Assembly: GCF_029543245.1 (NCBI RefSeq)
Contig: NZ_JARQWV010000024.1
Coordinates: 1-64,000, forward strand
Reading direction: 5' to 3'
Source: Caulobacter endophyticus
Lineage (GTDB): Bacteria > Pseudomonadota > Alphaproteobacteria > Caulobacterales > Caulobacteraceae
Length of the DNA: 64,000 nucleotides
Shown: positions 8,851 through 17,113 of the stretch, piece by piece
How positions within the stretch are numbered: the stretch's first letter is position 1
Layout of the letters: each line of letters begins with the position of its first letter
Position numbers and translations under genes: made by a program
Notes under the pieces: generated by a model
What the model was told of the DNA's origin: nothing
Databases searched by the model: none
Seen by the model: only the letters and a program-made list of their open reading frames with translations

Positions 8851-10059
8851 TTAACTCACGCGCCGCAGCGGCAGGCAGGCCGGACCGATCGGGTCGAAGG
8901 CCTTGTAGGTGAGGATGAATTCCTGGTGGCCCAGCGCCTCGGACACCGTCCGCGCCCCGCCGGCCACGGCCAGGACCAGGTCGAAGATCTCGTCGCCGAC
9001 CTCGTCGAGCGTGCCGCGGCCTTCCATGATCCGGCCGGCGTCGACGTCCATGTCGCCGGAGAGCTTGCGGTAGGTCTCGGGATTGGCGCAGACCTTGATG
9101 ACCGGCGAGATCGCCGAGCCGACGACCGAGCCGCGGCCGGTGGTGAAGAGCGTCAGGTGCGCCCCGCAGGCGATCAGTTCGACGATCTCGGCGTTGTCGG
9201 AGATGTTGGGAAAGCCGAACCGCACCTCGCCGTCGGGCACAACGTCGAGCAGGTAGAGGCCGCCGCTGACCGGCTGGTCGCCGGGCTTGAGGATGCCGAC
9301 GATCGGGGCCGAGCCCGACTTGGAATAGGCCCCCATCGACTTCTCTTCCTGGGTGGTCAGCCCGCCCTCGGCGTTGCCGGGCGCGAAGCTGCCGTAGCCC
9401 ATGACGGTGTAGTAGGCCTCGGCCTTGCGGACGCTGGCTTCCAGTTCGATCCCGAGTTCCGGGGTCAGGGCCCGGTCGGCCATGATCTTCTCGCAGCCCA
9501 CCAGTTCGCCCGTCTCCTCGAAGACGCAGGCCGCGCCGGCCGCGCCCAGGCGGTCGAAGGCCCGGCCGACGGCGGGGTTGGCGGTGATGCCGCTGGTGCC
9601 GTCCGAGCCGCCGCAGATGGTGCCGATGACCAGTTCGGAGACGTCCATGGGAACGCGCGGCGTCTGGTCGGCGGTGGCCTTCAGGCGCGCCACGGCCTCG
9701 ACGCCCTTGCGGACCGTCTCGGCGGTGCCGCCGCTTTCCTGGATGACCAGCACCTCGACTGGGCGGCCGCTGGCGGCGATCACGGCGCGCAGGGCCTCGC
9801 GATTGAAGCTCTCGCAGCCCAGCGAGATCAGCAGCACCCCGCCGACATTGGGATGCGTGCCGATCGCCTGCATGACCTTCAGCGCGTAGGCGTTGGGATA
9901 GCAGCCGGGAAAGCCGATCAGGTGGACGTCGGTGTCGTCGCTCCTGGTGACGATCGTCCGGGCCACGTGGTGGGCGCACTCGACGAGGTAGGCCACCGCC
10001 ACGACGTTGCGGATGCCCTTGCGGCCGTCGGCGCGCAGGAAGCCGGTGAGCGCGCTCAT
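8851..10059 (-). CDS. UxaA-type sugar-acid dehydratase, large subunit (probable L-fuconate dehydratase)
   Basis: A 402-residue protein matching the C-terminal catalytic part of altronate dehydratase/galactarate dehydratase family enzymes. The ATG at 10059 overlaps the stop of the small subunit (ATGA, 10056-10059). Conserved segments are RADGRKGIRNVVAVAYLVEC, FPGCYPN, SLGCES and GTICGGSDGTSGITANPAVG. In this locus the likely reaction is dehydration of L-fuconate to 2-keto-3-deoxy-L-fuconate, replacing the enolase-type FucD of other bacteria. A split UxaA pair plays this part in the Campylobacter jejuni fucose locus. Confidence 0.8.
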   Translation of the reverse strand: MSALTGFLRADGRKGIRNVVAVAYLVECAHHVARTIVTRSDDTDVHLIGFPGCYPNAYALKVMQAIGTHPNVGGVLLISLGCESFNREALRAVIAASGRPVEVLVIQESGGTAETVRKGVEAVARLKATADQTPRVPMDVSELVIGTICGGSDGTSGITANPAVGRAFDRLGAAGAACVFEETGELVGCEKIMADRALTPELGIELEASVRKAEAYYTVMGYGSFAPGNAEGGLTTQEEKSMGAYSKSGSAPIVGILKPGDQPVSGGLYLLDVVPDGEVRFGFPNISDNAEIVELIACGAHLTLFTTGRGSVVGSAISPVIKVCANPETYRKLSGDMDVDAGRIMEGRGTLDEVGDEIFDLVLAVAGGARTVSEALGHQEFILTYKAFDPIGPACLPLRRVS

Positions 10060-10349
10060 GACGCCTCTCCGGTGGCTTGCCGGGTGTGGCTGGCGATGTA
10101 GTCGCTCTTCATGTTGTGCATGTGGACGTGGGCGCCGGCCGTGGCGGGCGCGGTCATCGATCCGATCGGCGCGCCGTACTTCAGCACCTTGTCGCCGACG
10201 CTGAGGGCATGGCGGGCGATCTTGTGACCGACGGCGACGTCCTGGGGCGCAGCCAATGTCGCGCCGTCGATCTCGATCGCCTGGCCGGCCTGGATCGCGG
10301 CGGCCAGCACGAGGACGTTGTCGTCCGGATGCAGCAGGATCGGCTTCAC
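10056..10349 (-). CDS. UxaA-type dehydratase, small subunit (SAF domain)
   Basis: A 97-residue SAF-domain protein equivalent to the N-terminal part of altronate dehydratase. It starts at GTG (10349-10347) with the sequence MKPILLHPDDNVLVLAA, overlaps the aldo/keto reductase stop (GTGA) and itself overlaps the large-subunit start. The typical GHKIARHAL and HVHMHN motifs are present; the His-rich segment contributes to the active site in this family. The two subunits are almost certainly one heteromeric enzyme. Confidence 0.85.
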   Translation of the reverse strand: MKPILLHPDDNVLVLAAAIQAGQAIEIDGATLAAPQDVAVGHKIARHALSVGDKVLKYGAPIGSMTAPATAGAHVHMHNMKSDYIASHTRQATGEAS

Positions 10350-11377
10350 GCGGCGGCTCGCGAGGCGGGCGTGGGCGCGCCTGGATGCAGCAGGCCTTCG
10401 GCGCGCAGGTCGTTCCAGAGGGCGGCGGGAAGCGGGGCCTCCATCCAGGCCACGGCGTCGGCGACCTGAGCCGGGCTGGCCATGCCCGGGATGACGCTGG
10501 CCACGGCCGGGTGGGCGAGGGGAAATTGCAGGGCGGCGGCCGCCAGCGGAACGCCATGGGCGGCGCAGACCCGGCGCAGGCGCTCCACCCGCGCGACGAT
10601 CCCGGCGTCGGCCGGGGCGTAGTTGTAGTGGATCGGACCCCCGCCGGGCGTCTCGACCAGGGCGCCGGAATTGAACGGCCCGCCGACGATGATCTTCACG
10701 CCGCGCTGCTCGCAACGGGGCAGGAAGCCGTCCAGCGCGGTCTGTTCCAGCAGGGTGTAGCGGCCGGCCAGCAGGAAGACGTCGAGGTCGGCGTGGTCCA
10801 GCGCCTCGTCGCAGACCGCCTGTTCGTTGACGCCCAGCCCGATGGCGCCGGCCGCGCCCGCGTCCTTCAGCTCGCGCATGGCCTTGTAGCCGCCGTCCAG
10901 GAAGGCGCGCATGTGGCTGGCGTGGGCCTCGCCGTGGGTGTCGCGGCCCAGGTCGTGGGCCAGCAGGATGTCGACCCGGTCGCGTTGCAGCCGTTGGAGG
11001 CTGGCCTCGAACGACCGCATGACGCCGTCGTAGCTGTAGTCGAACACCGGCTCGAACGGGGCGGCGTCGACGAAGCCGTGGCGATCGCGGGCGGGGAAGG
11101 CGACCGGCTCCAGCACGCGGCCGACCTTGGTGGAGATCATCACCTCGCGGCCGGCCAGCGCCTCGCCGTGGCGGGTCTCGCTGAGGCCGAAGCCGTAGTG
11201 CGGGGCGGTGTCGAAATAGCGGATGCCCGCGGCCAGCGCCGCGTCGATCACCGCTCGGGCCTGGGCGTCGGAGACGGCGGCATAGAGGTTGCCCACGGCC
11301 GCGCCGCCGAAGCCCAGTCGCGGCAGCCGCGCCAGGGTCTGCGATCGCTGTTGGGCGACGTCCATTCGCGCTTCCAT
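10346..11377 (-). CDS. Aldo/keto reductase, L-fucose (D-threo-aldose 1-) dehydrogenase type
   Basis: A 343-residue AKR, first gene of the minus-strand fucose operon. It has LPRLGFGGAAVGNLY, the catalytic Asp/Tyr segment FDTAPHYGFGLSE, ISTKVGRVLEP with the catalytic Lys, and HDLGRDTHG with the catalytic His. This pattern matches Pseudomonas D-threo-aldose 1-dehydrogenase, which oxidises L-fucose to L-fuconolactone. The start may be the second ATG at 11365, which has GGAAG at a better distance (5 bases). The operon promoter should lie in 11378-11470, just after the terminator of the receptor gene. Confidence 0.85.
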   Translation of the reverse strand: MEARMDVAQQRSQTLARLPRLGFGGAAVGNLYAAVSDAQARAVIDAALAAGIRYFDTAPHYGFGLSETRHGEALAGREVMISTKVGRVLEPVAFPARDRHGFVDAAPFEPVFDYSYDGVMRSFEASLQRLQRDRVDILLAHDLGRDTHGEAHASHMRAFLDGGYKAMRELKDAGAAGAIGLGVNEQAVCDEALDHADLDVFLLAGRYTLLEQTALDGFLPRCEQRGVKIIVGGPFNSGALVETPGGGPIHYNYAPADAGIVARVERLRRVCAAHGVPLAAAALQFPLAHPAVASVIPGMASPAQVADAVAWMEAPLPAALWNDLRAEGLLHPGAPTPASRAAA

Positions 11378-11471
11378 CCCGTTTATTTATAAAATCGATG
11401 TTGCTGGTAAAATTCCATTGGTCACGCAACGAGTCAATCGGCCAAGCATCAAGCGCAGCCATCCGGCCAAA

Positions 11472-11499
11472 GAAAAAGGGCCCGCCGTGAAGCGGGCCC
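11472..11499 (-). terminator. Intrinsic terminator of the TonB-dependent receptor gene
   Basis: On the minus strand a perfect 8-bp stem (GGGCCCGC / GCGGGCCC, loop TTCACG) is followed by TTTTTCTTT. It separates the receptor transcript from the aldo/keto reductase operon downstream. Confidence 0.85.
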
Positions 11500-11527
11500 A
11501 GTCAGGGGAAGCAGGAGAAGAAGAGGT

Positions 11528-14011
11528 CTAGCGCCGCACGCGCAGGGTGACGCCGAAGGTGCGCGGATCGCCAAGCGTGCCGGTGATGGCGCCGGTGTTC
11601 CCCGCGCCGAGCGACAGGTAGTAGAGCTTGTCGAAGACGTTGCGGCCCCAGACCTGAAGGTCCCAGCTGCCGTCCTCGGCGCCGATCCCGGCCCGCAGGT
11701 TCAGCAGGGTGTAGCCCTTGATCTTCGAATATTCCGAGTTCGAGGCGCTGGTGTAGTAGGACGACTTGTAGCTGGCGTCGTAGCCGGCATAGGCCGTCAG
11801 GCCGTCGCCACGCCAGGTTCCGGCGGCCCTGCGGTATTCGCCGCCCGTCGAGGCGGCCCACAGCGACGCGCCGGGCAGGCGGCGGCCGGTGAGGTTGCAA
11901 TAGGTCGCCAGCTGAATCTCGATCGGGCAGGCGGCCTGCTCGTAGCTGGTATAGCTGGCGTCGTTGTAGGTGGTCGAACCGTAGAGGGTCAGGCCCTCGA
12001 TCGGCGCCGCCCGCAAATCAAGCTCGACGCCGCGACTGCGCACGCTGCCGGCGTTGGTCAGGTAGCTGGCGTTGTTGATCAGATTGACCGCCGTGGTCTG
12101 GTAGCCGTCGTCCTCGGTCCAGAAGAGGGCGAGGTTGGCGGTCAGGCGACGGTCGAACCAGGTGCTCTTCAGGCCCGCCTCATAGGCGTCGATGGTCTCC
12201 GGCGCGATGACCGGATCGACGGCGTTGGCGCCGGAGGTGTTGATGTTCGACAGGTTCAGGCCGCCGGCCTTGTAGCCCCGCGCGTAGGTCGCATAGACCA
12301 GCGGGCCGTTGTCGAAGGTGTAGGCCAGGGTGATGTTGCCGGTGAGGCTGTCGCCAGAGGTCTTGGACGAGAAGCTGTTGGCCGCGCCGAAGCGGGCGCG
12401 CAGGTTGCGGGCCGTGGCCTGGTCGGCGCTGCTGAGGCCCGAAAGGTCCGCGCCCCAGGCCGTCTGGTCGAACCAGCCGGTCATCTTCTCGTAGGTGTAG
12501 CGCAGCCCGCCGGTGATATCGAAGCGGTCGGTGACGTGCCAGGTGCCCTGCGCGAAGGCCGCCGCGCTGGTGGTCTCCGGGCTGGAGTGGCTGACGATCG
12601 AGTAGTTGTTCAGCGCCGCCGCCCGCACCGTGGCCGAGGCCGCCGCCGGGGCCAGCAGCCAGTCGGCCGCCGCCGGGCCGTAGTAGTTGACCGCCTCGGC
12701 CTCGAGGTCCTGCCAGAAGTAGTAGAGGCCGGCGACGTAATCGAGCTTGCGGTCGCCTTCCGAGCGGATGCGCAGTTCCTGGCTGAACTGCTGCTGGTCG
12801 TTGTCCTGGTGGGCGTCGATGATCGCCGAGACGGTCGTGCCGTCGGCGTCGTTGTGCGGCCGCCAGCGCCAGCCGCGCCAGGCGGTGACTGAAGTGATGG
12901 TGGCGTCGGCCAGCTTGTAGTCGACGATGGCCGAGACCCCGCCATGGGTCTCGAAATAGCTGTTCTTGGTGTTGGTCGAGACGCGGCGCGCCTCCGGATC
13001 GATCGGCGGCGGCGTGAAGCCGACGCGGGCGGCGCGGGCCAGATAGCCGTTCGGATAGGCCGCGCCGCTGTCGGCGTAGTTGGTGAAGAGGCCGGTCAGC
13101 ACGCTGGCGCTGGTGTTGGAATACTGCTGGCCGTAGTCGCCTGAAAGCTTGATCGAAAGGCTTTCGTTCGGGGTCAGCAGGAACTGAACCCGGCCGCCGA
13201 AGTCGTGATAATCCTGGGTTTTCGACCCGTCATAGACGTTGGTCATGTAGCCGCCGCGCTGGGTGTTGGCCAGCGAGACGCGGTAGGCCAGCTTGTCCTC
13301 GACGATCGGGCCCGAGGTGATCAGGTGGGCCTGGAAGTAGTCGTAGTTGCCGCCGGTGACGTCGGCCGAGAACTCCGGCGTGAACTTGGGTTCCTTGGTG
13401 GCGATCACGAGGGCGCCGGCCGAGGTGTTCTTGCCGAACAGCGTGCCCTGCGGGCCGCGCAGCACCTGCACGGAGTCGAGGTCGGCGAGGTCGAACACCG
13501 CCTGGCCCGGACGGCCGAGATACACCTGGTCGAGATAGACGCCGACGGCCGATTGCAGGCCGTCGTTATAGACCGAGACGTTGTTGCCCAGACCTCGGAT
13601 GTTGATGCTGGTGTTGCGCGGGTTGGTGACGCTGACCGACAGGCTGGGCGACAGGGTCTGCAGGTCGCGGACGTTGAAGGCGCGGGCGGCTTCCAGCTGG
13701 GCGCCGCCGAAGGCCGAGACGGCGACGGGCACGGTCTGGGCGTCCTCGTCGCGGCGGCGGGCGGTGACGACCACGGCGTCGAGGCCGACGGCGTCGTCGG
13801 CCGAGGCGGTGGTCGGCTCGAGGCCCACGGCGTCGTCCGCCGAGGCGGTGGTCGGCTCGGGGCTCGCAGGAGTCTCGGCGGCGAAGGCGGGCGCGGCGCC
13901 GGCCATGAGGGCGACGCACGAGGCGGCCAGGGTCAGGCGGCGCAGCGCCGCGCCTTGGTTGTGGTCACGGCGAGTATTCGCCTGGTGAATAGAAACGAGT
14001 ACGCCCGACAT
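11528..14011 (-). CDS. TonB-dependent outer-membrane receptor, probable glycan importer
   Basis: An 827-residue receptor with a signal peptide (LRRLTLAASCVALMAGAAPA), a TonB-box-like LDAVVVTARRR, a plug domain (VPVAVSAFGG, SINIRGLGNNVSVYNDGLQS, VLRGPQGTLFGKNTSAGAL) and a C-terminal beta-barrel rich in aromatic/Gly strands (GLKSTWFDRRLTANLALFW, GVELDLRAAPIEGLTLYGST). The start at 14011 is chosen because it places the signal peptide correctly; the longer reading frame adds 63 residues with no signal. The last residue is Arg (TLRVRR) where barrels usually end in an aromatic. It lies between fucose enzymes and a sulfatase, so it probably imports the target oligosaccharide. Confidence 0.85.
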   Translation of the reverse strand: MSGVLVSIHQANTRRDHNQGAALRRLTLAASCVALMAGAAPAFAAETPASPEPTTASADDAVGLEPTTASADDAVGLDAVVVTARRRDEDAQTVPVAVSAFGGAQLEAARAFNVRDLQTLSPSLSVSVTNPRNTSINIRGLGNNVSVYNDGLQSAVGVYLDQVYLGRPGQAVFDLADLDSVQVLRGPQGTLFGKNTSAGALVIATKEPKFTPEFSADVTGGNYDYFQAHLITSGPIVEDKLAYRVSLANTQRGGYMTNVYDGSKTQDYHDFGGRVQFLLTPNESLSIKLSGDYGQQYSNTSASVLTGLFTNYADSGAAYPNGYLARAARVGFTPPPIDPEARRVSTNTKNSYFETHGGVSAIVDYKLADATITSVTAWRGWRWRPHNDADGTTVSAIIDAHQDNDQQQFSQELRIRSEGDRKLDYVAGLYYFWQDLEAEAVNYYGPAAADWLLAPAAASATVRAAALNNYSIVSHSSPETTSAAAFAQGTWHVTDRFDITGGLRYTYEKMTGWFDQTAWGADLSGLSSADQATARNLRARFGAANSFSSKTSGDSLTGNITLAYTFDNGPLVYATYARGYKAGGLNLSNINTSGANAVDPVIAPETIDAYEAGLKSTWFDRRLTANLALFWTEDDGYQTTAVNLINNASYLTNAGSVRSRGVELDLRAAPIEGLTLYGSTTYNDASYTSYEQAACPIEIQLATYCNLTGRRLPGASLWAASTGGEYRRAAGTWRGDGLTAYAGYDASYKSSYYTSASNSEYSKIKGYTLLNLRAGIGAEDGSWDLQVWGRNVFDKLYYLSLGAGNTGAITGTLGDPRTFGVTLRVRR
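13781..13858. repeat. Tandem 39-bp duplication inside the receptor N-terminus
   Basis: Two adjacent 39-bp units (13781-13819 and 13820-13858) differ at only a few bases. They encode the 13-residue unit EPTTASADDAVGL twice in a row, in the linker between the signal peptide and the TonB box. The reading frame is kept. Confidence 0.9.
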
Positions 14012-14048
14012 CGCGAGGAGCCCCCATAAACGGCAAGAACAACCGCAG

Positions 14049-14101
14049 AAAAACGACGTTGAATGACGCGTCGGCGGGCCCTTCGCCGATGCGTCGTCGT
14101 T
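14049..14101 (-). promoter_or_regulatory. Leader hairpin with U-run upstream of the receptor gene
   Basis: On the minus strand, a 12-bp stem (arms 14065-14076 and 14084-14095, one G:U pair) is extended by a 6-bp outer helix (14052-14057 with 14096-14101) and ends in a run of five T (14053-14049). It lies about 40 bases before the receptor start and looks like a leader terminator or attenuator. No controlling factor is evident. Confidence 0.4.
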
Positions 14102-14238
14102 GCGGTGCGGAGGGAGCTTTAAATCCCAACTACTCCGATCGGCATTGCAGAAATTCTCAACAGGGCGTTTCGAAATTGTCGTAAGAGCGCTTGGCGCCAT
14201 AGGCCTTAGGGGACAGGGAGAACACGAGGGAAAGCGTC

Positions 14239-16008
14239 ATGAAGACCCATCACACGACCCTGCGCGGACGGCTTCTGGCCGGCGCCCTGATCGCCGCGAC
14301 CAGCCTTGCGGGCGGCTTCGCCTACGCCGCGGAACCTACGGTTCCAGCCGCGACCCGCGCCGTCGAGAAGCGTCCGAACTTCTTGGTCATCGTCGCCGAT
14401 GACTTGGGCTATTCTGATCTGGGCGCGTTCGGCGGCGAGATCGAGACGCCCAATCTCGACGCCCTGGCCAAGGCCGGCGTGCGGCTGTCGGGCTTCCACA
14501 CCGCGCCGACCTGCTCGCCGACCCGCTCGATGCTGATGACGGGGTCCGACAATCATCAGGTGGGCCTGGGCTCGATGGCCGAGGTGCTGACCCCGGGGCA
14601 GAAGGGCCGGCCGGGCTACGAGGGCTATCTCAACGAGCGTTCGGTGACCGTGGCCGAGCTGCTGCGCGACGGCGGCTATCGCACCCTGATGGCCGGCAAG
14701 TGGCACCTCGGTTTGGCCGACGACCAGTCGCCGACGGCGCGCGGCTTCGAGCGTTCCTACGCCCTGCTGCAGGGGTTGCAGAACCACTTCGGCGAGGACC
14801 AGACCGAGGCCTACAAGGCAGCCGGCGCCGCCTCGACCTTCCGCGAAGACGGCAAGGTGGTGACCTATCCCAAGGGCGTCTACTCGGCCGACTTCTACGG
14901 CGACAAGATGGCCCAGTTCATCCGCGAGGGCGCGGGCGACAGCCGGCCGTTCTTCGCCTACCTGACCTTCACCGAGCCGCACTGGCCGCTGCAAGCCCCG
15001 CCCGAGACCATCGCCAAGTACAAGGGCCGGTACGACGCCGGCTACGAGGCGCTGCGCGAGCAGCGGCTGGCCAGGCTGAAGGCGCTGGGTCTGGTTCCGA
15101 AGGACGTCAAGCCGCACCCGTTCATCGACACACCAGCCTGGAAGTCCCTGACGCCTGAGCAGAAGAAGGACCAGTCGCGCCGCATGGAGATCTACGCGGC
15201 GATGGTCGACCGCATGGACCAGAACATCGGCAAGGTGGTCGCTGCGCTGAAGGCCTCGGGCCAGTACGAAAACACCGTCATCGTCTTCCTGTCGGACAAT
15301 GGCGCCGAGGGCAGCCGTATCGACACCGTGCGCGGCGTCGCCGATCCGGCCAAGATCGCCACGCTGGGCATCGACAACAGCTTCGACAATCTGGGCGCCG
15401 GCTCCTCGCACGTGGGCTACGGCCCGGGCTGGGCCCAGGCGGCCACGGCGCCGACCCGCCAGGTCAAGGGCTACACCACAGAGGGCGGCATCCACACGCC
15501 GGCCATCGTCGAGGGGCCGGGCGTCAAGGGCGACGGCCGCATCGTCGACTCCCTGGCCCACGTGGCCGACGTCGAGGCCACGGTGCTGGAACTGGCCGGG
15601 GTGAAGCGTCCCGAGACCTATCGCGGCCGCGCCGTTGCGCCCTCGATCGGCCGCTCGTGGGTGCCAGCCCTGGCCAGCGCCGACGCCGGGGTGCGCGGAC
15701 CGCAGGACCTGGTGGCCTGGGAGCTGTTCTTCCGACGCGCCGTGCGCCAGGGCGAATGGAAGGCGGTCTATCTGCCGTCGGCCCCAGGAGGGGCGGCCTA
15801 TTCACGCGAGGCGGTGCTGCCGGCCAACTGGCAGCTCTTCAACCTCAAGAGCGATCCGGCCGAGGCCGTTGATCTGGCGTCCAGCCAACCCGACAAGCTG
15901 AAGGAACTGGTCGAGGCCTGGAACCGCTACGCCGCCCAGAACGGCGTGGTCCTGCCGCCGCCGCCCGCGGCTGGTAGCGCCGCGCCCGCCAAGGCCGGCG
16001 CGCGCTGA
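14239..16008 (+). CDS. Formylglycine-dependent sulfatase (arylsulfatase family S1), exported
   Basis: A 589-residue type I sulfatase with a Sec signal peptide (RLLAGALIAATSLAGGFAYA, cleavage about residue 30). The modification site is CSPTR, with C92 expected to become formylglycine. Metal-binding Asp residues appear in IVADDLGYSDLG, and the SDNGAEGS segment carries the second metal/sulfate site. A strong ribosome-binding region precedes the ATG. It is coupled to the FGE gene downstream (TGATG overlap). Beside the alpha-L-fucosidase it most likely desulfates a fucose-containing or other algal/host glycan; the exact linkage is unknown. Confidence 0.9.
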   Translation: MKTHHTTLRGRLLAGALIAATSLAGGFAYAAEPTVPAATRAVEKRPNFLVIVADDLGYSDLGAFGGEIETPNLDALAKAGVRLSGFHTAPTCSPTRSMLMTGSDNHQVGLGSMAEVLTPGQKGRPGYEGYLNERSVTVAELLRDGGYRTLMAGKWHLGLADDQSPTARGFERSYALLQGLQNHFGEDQTEAYKAAGAASTFREDGKVVTYPKGVYSADFYGDKMAQFIREGAGDSRPFFAYLTFTEPHWPLQAPPETIAKYKGRYDAGYEALREQRLARLKALGLVPKDVKPHPFIDTPAWKSLTPEQKKDQSRRMEIYAAMVDRMDQNIGKVVAALKASGQYENTVIVFLSDNGAEGSRIDTVRGVADPAKIATLGIDNSFDNLGAGSSHVGYGPGWAQAATAPTRQVKGYTTEGGIHTPAIVEGPGVKGDGRIVDSLAHVADVEATVLELAGVKRPETYRGRAVAPSIGRSWVPALASADAGVRGPQDLVAWELFFRRAVRQGEWKAVYLPSAPGGAAYSREAVLPANWQLFNLKSDPAEAVDLASSQPDKLKELVEAWNRYAAQNGVVLPPPPAAGSAAPAKAGAR

Positions 16009-16925
16009 TGCGGCGCGGCCTTCCTGGAGCCGCGGCGGTGGTCGCCCTGGTCGCGGGCCTTGCGGCCGGCGGCTTCACGACCGCCGATCCGGCTGGCGTC
16101 GAGGTTGCGGCGATCCGCGCCGCGCCCGCGGGCGCCTGCAAGACCCAGGAAGGCCGCGCTTTCATTCCCGCCGGCCAGGTGTCGCTGGGCGAGGACGGCC
16201 CCGGGCGACCGGGCAGGGCGGTCAAGGTCGAGGGCTTCTGGCTCGACCGCCACGAGGTGACCAACCGCCAGTTCGCCGCCTTCGTCGACGCCACCGGCTA
16301 TGTCACGCAAGGCGAGCGCGACGGGGCCTCGGCGGTGTTCGTCCAGCCGGAACACCTGTCGGGCATGGATGATGCGGCCCAGTGGTGGAAGCTGACGCCG
16401 CGCGCCAACTGGCGCCGGCCGCACGGCGGCGGGGCCGACGACCTGGCCCATGCCGACGAACCGGTGGTGCACGTGGCCTATGCCGACGCGGCCGCCTATG
16501 CCCGCTGGGCCGGCGGCCGCCTGCCTACCGAAGCCGAGTGGGAGCGGGCCGCGCGCGGCGACCAGTCCGGTCCGCGCGCGCCCCAGGCCTGGGCCTATGA
16601 CGACGACGGCAAGCCCATGGCCAACACCTGGCAGGGCGAGTTTCCGTTGGCCCAGAGCAATGAGGACCACTTCACCGGTCTCGCGCCGGTCGGCTGCTTC
16701 TCGCCCAACGCCTTCGGCCTGGTCGACATGATCGGCAACGTCTGGGAGTGGACGGCCAGCGCCGCCGGAACCTCGGGCGTCGAACGCCTGATCAAGGGCG
16801 GCTCGTTCCTCTGCGCCTTCAACTACTGCGCCAACTTCCGCCCCGCCGCCTGGCAGGCCCAGGAGGAGGGCATCGGGACCTCGCACGTGGGGTTCCGGGT
16901 GGCGTATGCAAAACCCTCTCTCTGA
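16008..16925 (+). CDS. SUMF1/FGE-type formylglycine-generating enzyme with export signal
   Basis: A 305-residue FGE-sulfatase domain protein that converts the sulfatase Cys to formylglycine. Family motifs are FWLDRHEVTNRQFAAFV, GGRLPTEAEWERAARG, NVWEWTAS and GGSFLCAFNYCANFR. The last contains C269 and C274, five apart as are the two catalytic copper-binding cysteines of characterised FGEs. The N-terminus has a hydrophobic segment (residues 7-24), suggesting export to the periplasm or membrane anchoring, which is unusual because sulfatases are normally matured before export. Its ATG overlaps the sulfatase TGA. The last codons (KPSL-stop) lie inside an inverted repeat. Confidence 0.85.
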   Translation: MRRGLPGAAAVVALVAGLAAGGFTTADPAGVEVAAIRAAPAGACKTQEGRAFIPAGQVSLGEDGPGRPGRAVKVEGFWLDRHEVTNRQFAAFVDATGYVTQGERDGASAVFVQPEHLSGMDDAAQWWKLTPRANWRRPHGGGADDLAHADEPVVHVAYADAAAYARWAGGRLPTEAEWERAARGDQSGPRAPQAWAYDDDGKPMANTWQGEFPLAQSNEDHFTGLAPVGCFSPNAFGLVDMIGNVWEWTASAAGTSGVERLIKGGSFLCAFNYCANFRPAAWQAQEEGIGTSHVGFRVAYAKPSL

Positions 16926-17113
16926 GAGAGAGGGAGGGGGCCATGGCGAAGCCATGGGAGGGTGAGAGGTTTCAGCTTGTCGGACTGGAGTACGGATCTT
17001 TGTGTTGCGCTGGGATGTTGGAGCGGGCGGTATTTTGCCGGCAGGCGGTGAAACCTCTCACCCTCCCACCGCTTGCGCGGCGGGCCCCTCCCTCTCTCAA
17101 AGAGAGAGGGGTT
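16912..17113. repeat. Large intergenic inverted repeat holding the stop codons of two convergent genes
   Basis: The left arm (about 16912-16974) and right arm (about 17049-17113) are imperfect inverted copies of about 60 bp. Each carries the core palindrome CCCTCTCTC-n3-GAGAGAGGG next to a GGGAGGGTGAGAGGTTT-type segment. The TGA of the FGE gene (16923-16925) and the TGA of the GH43 gene (17099-17097) both fall in the core palindromes, so both proteins end in -KPSL or -KPLSL. The same core occurs alone at 63791-63811. Confidence 0.85.
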
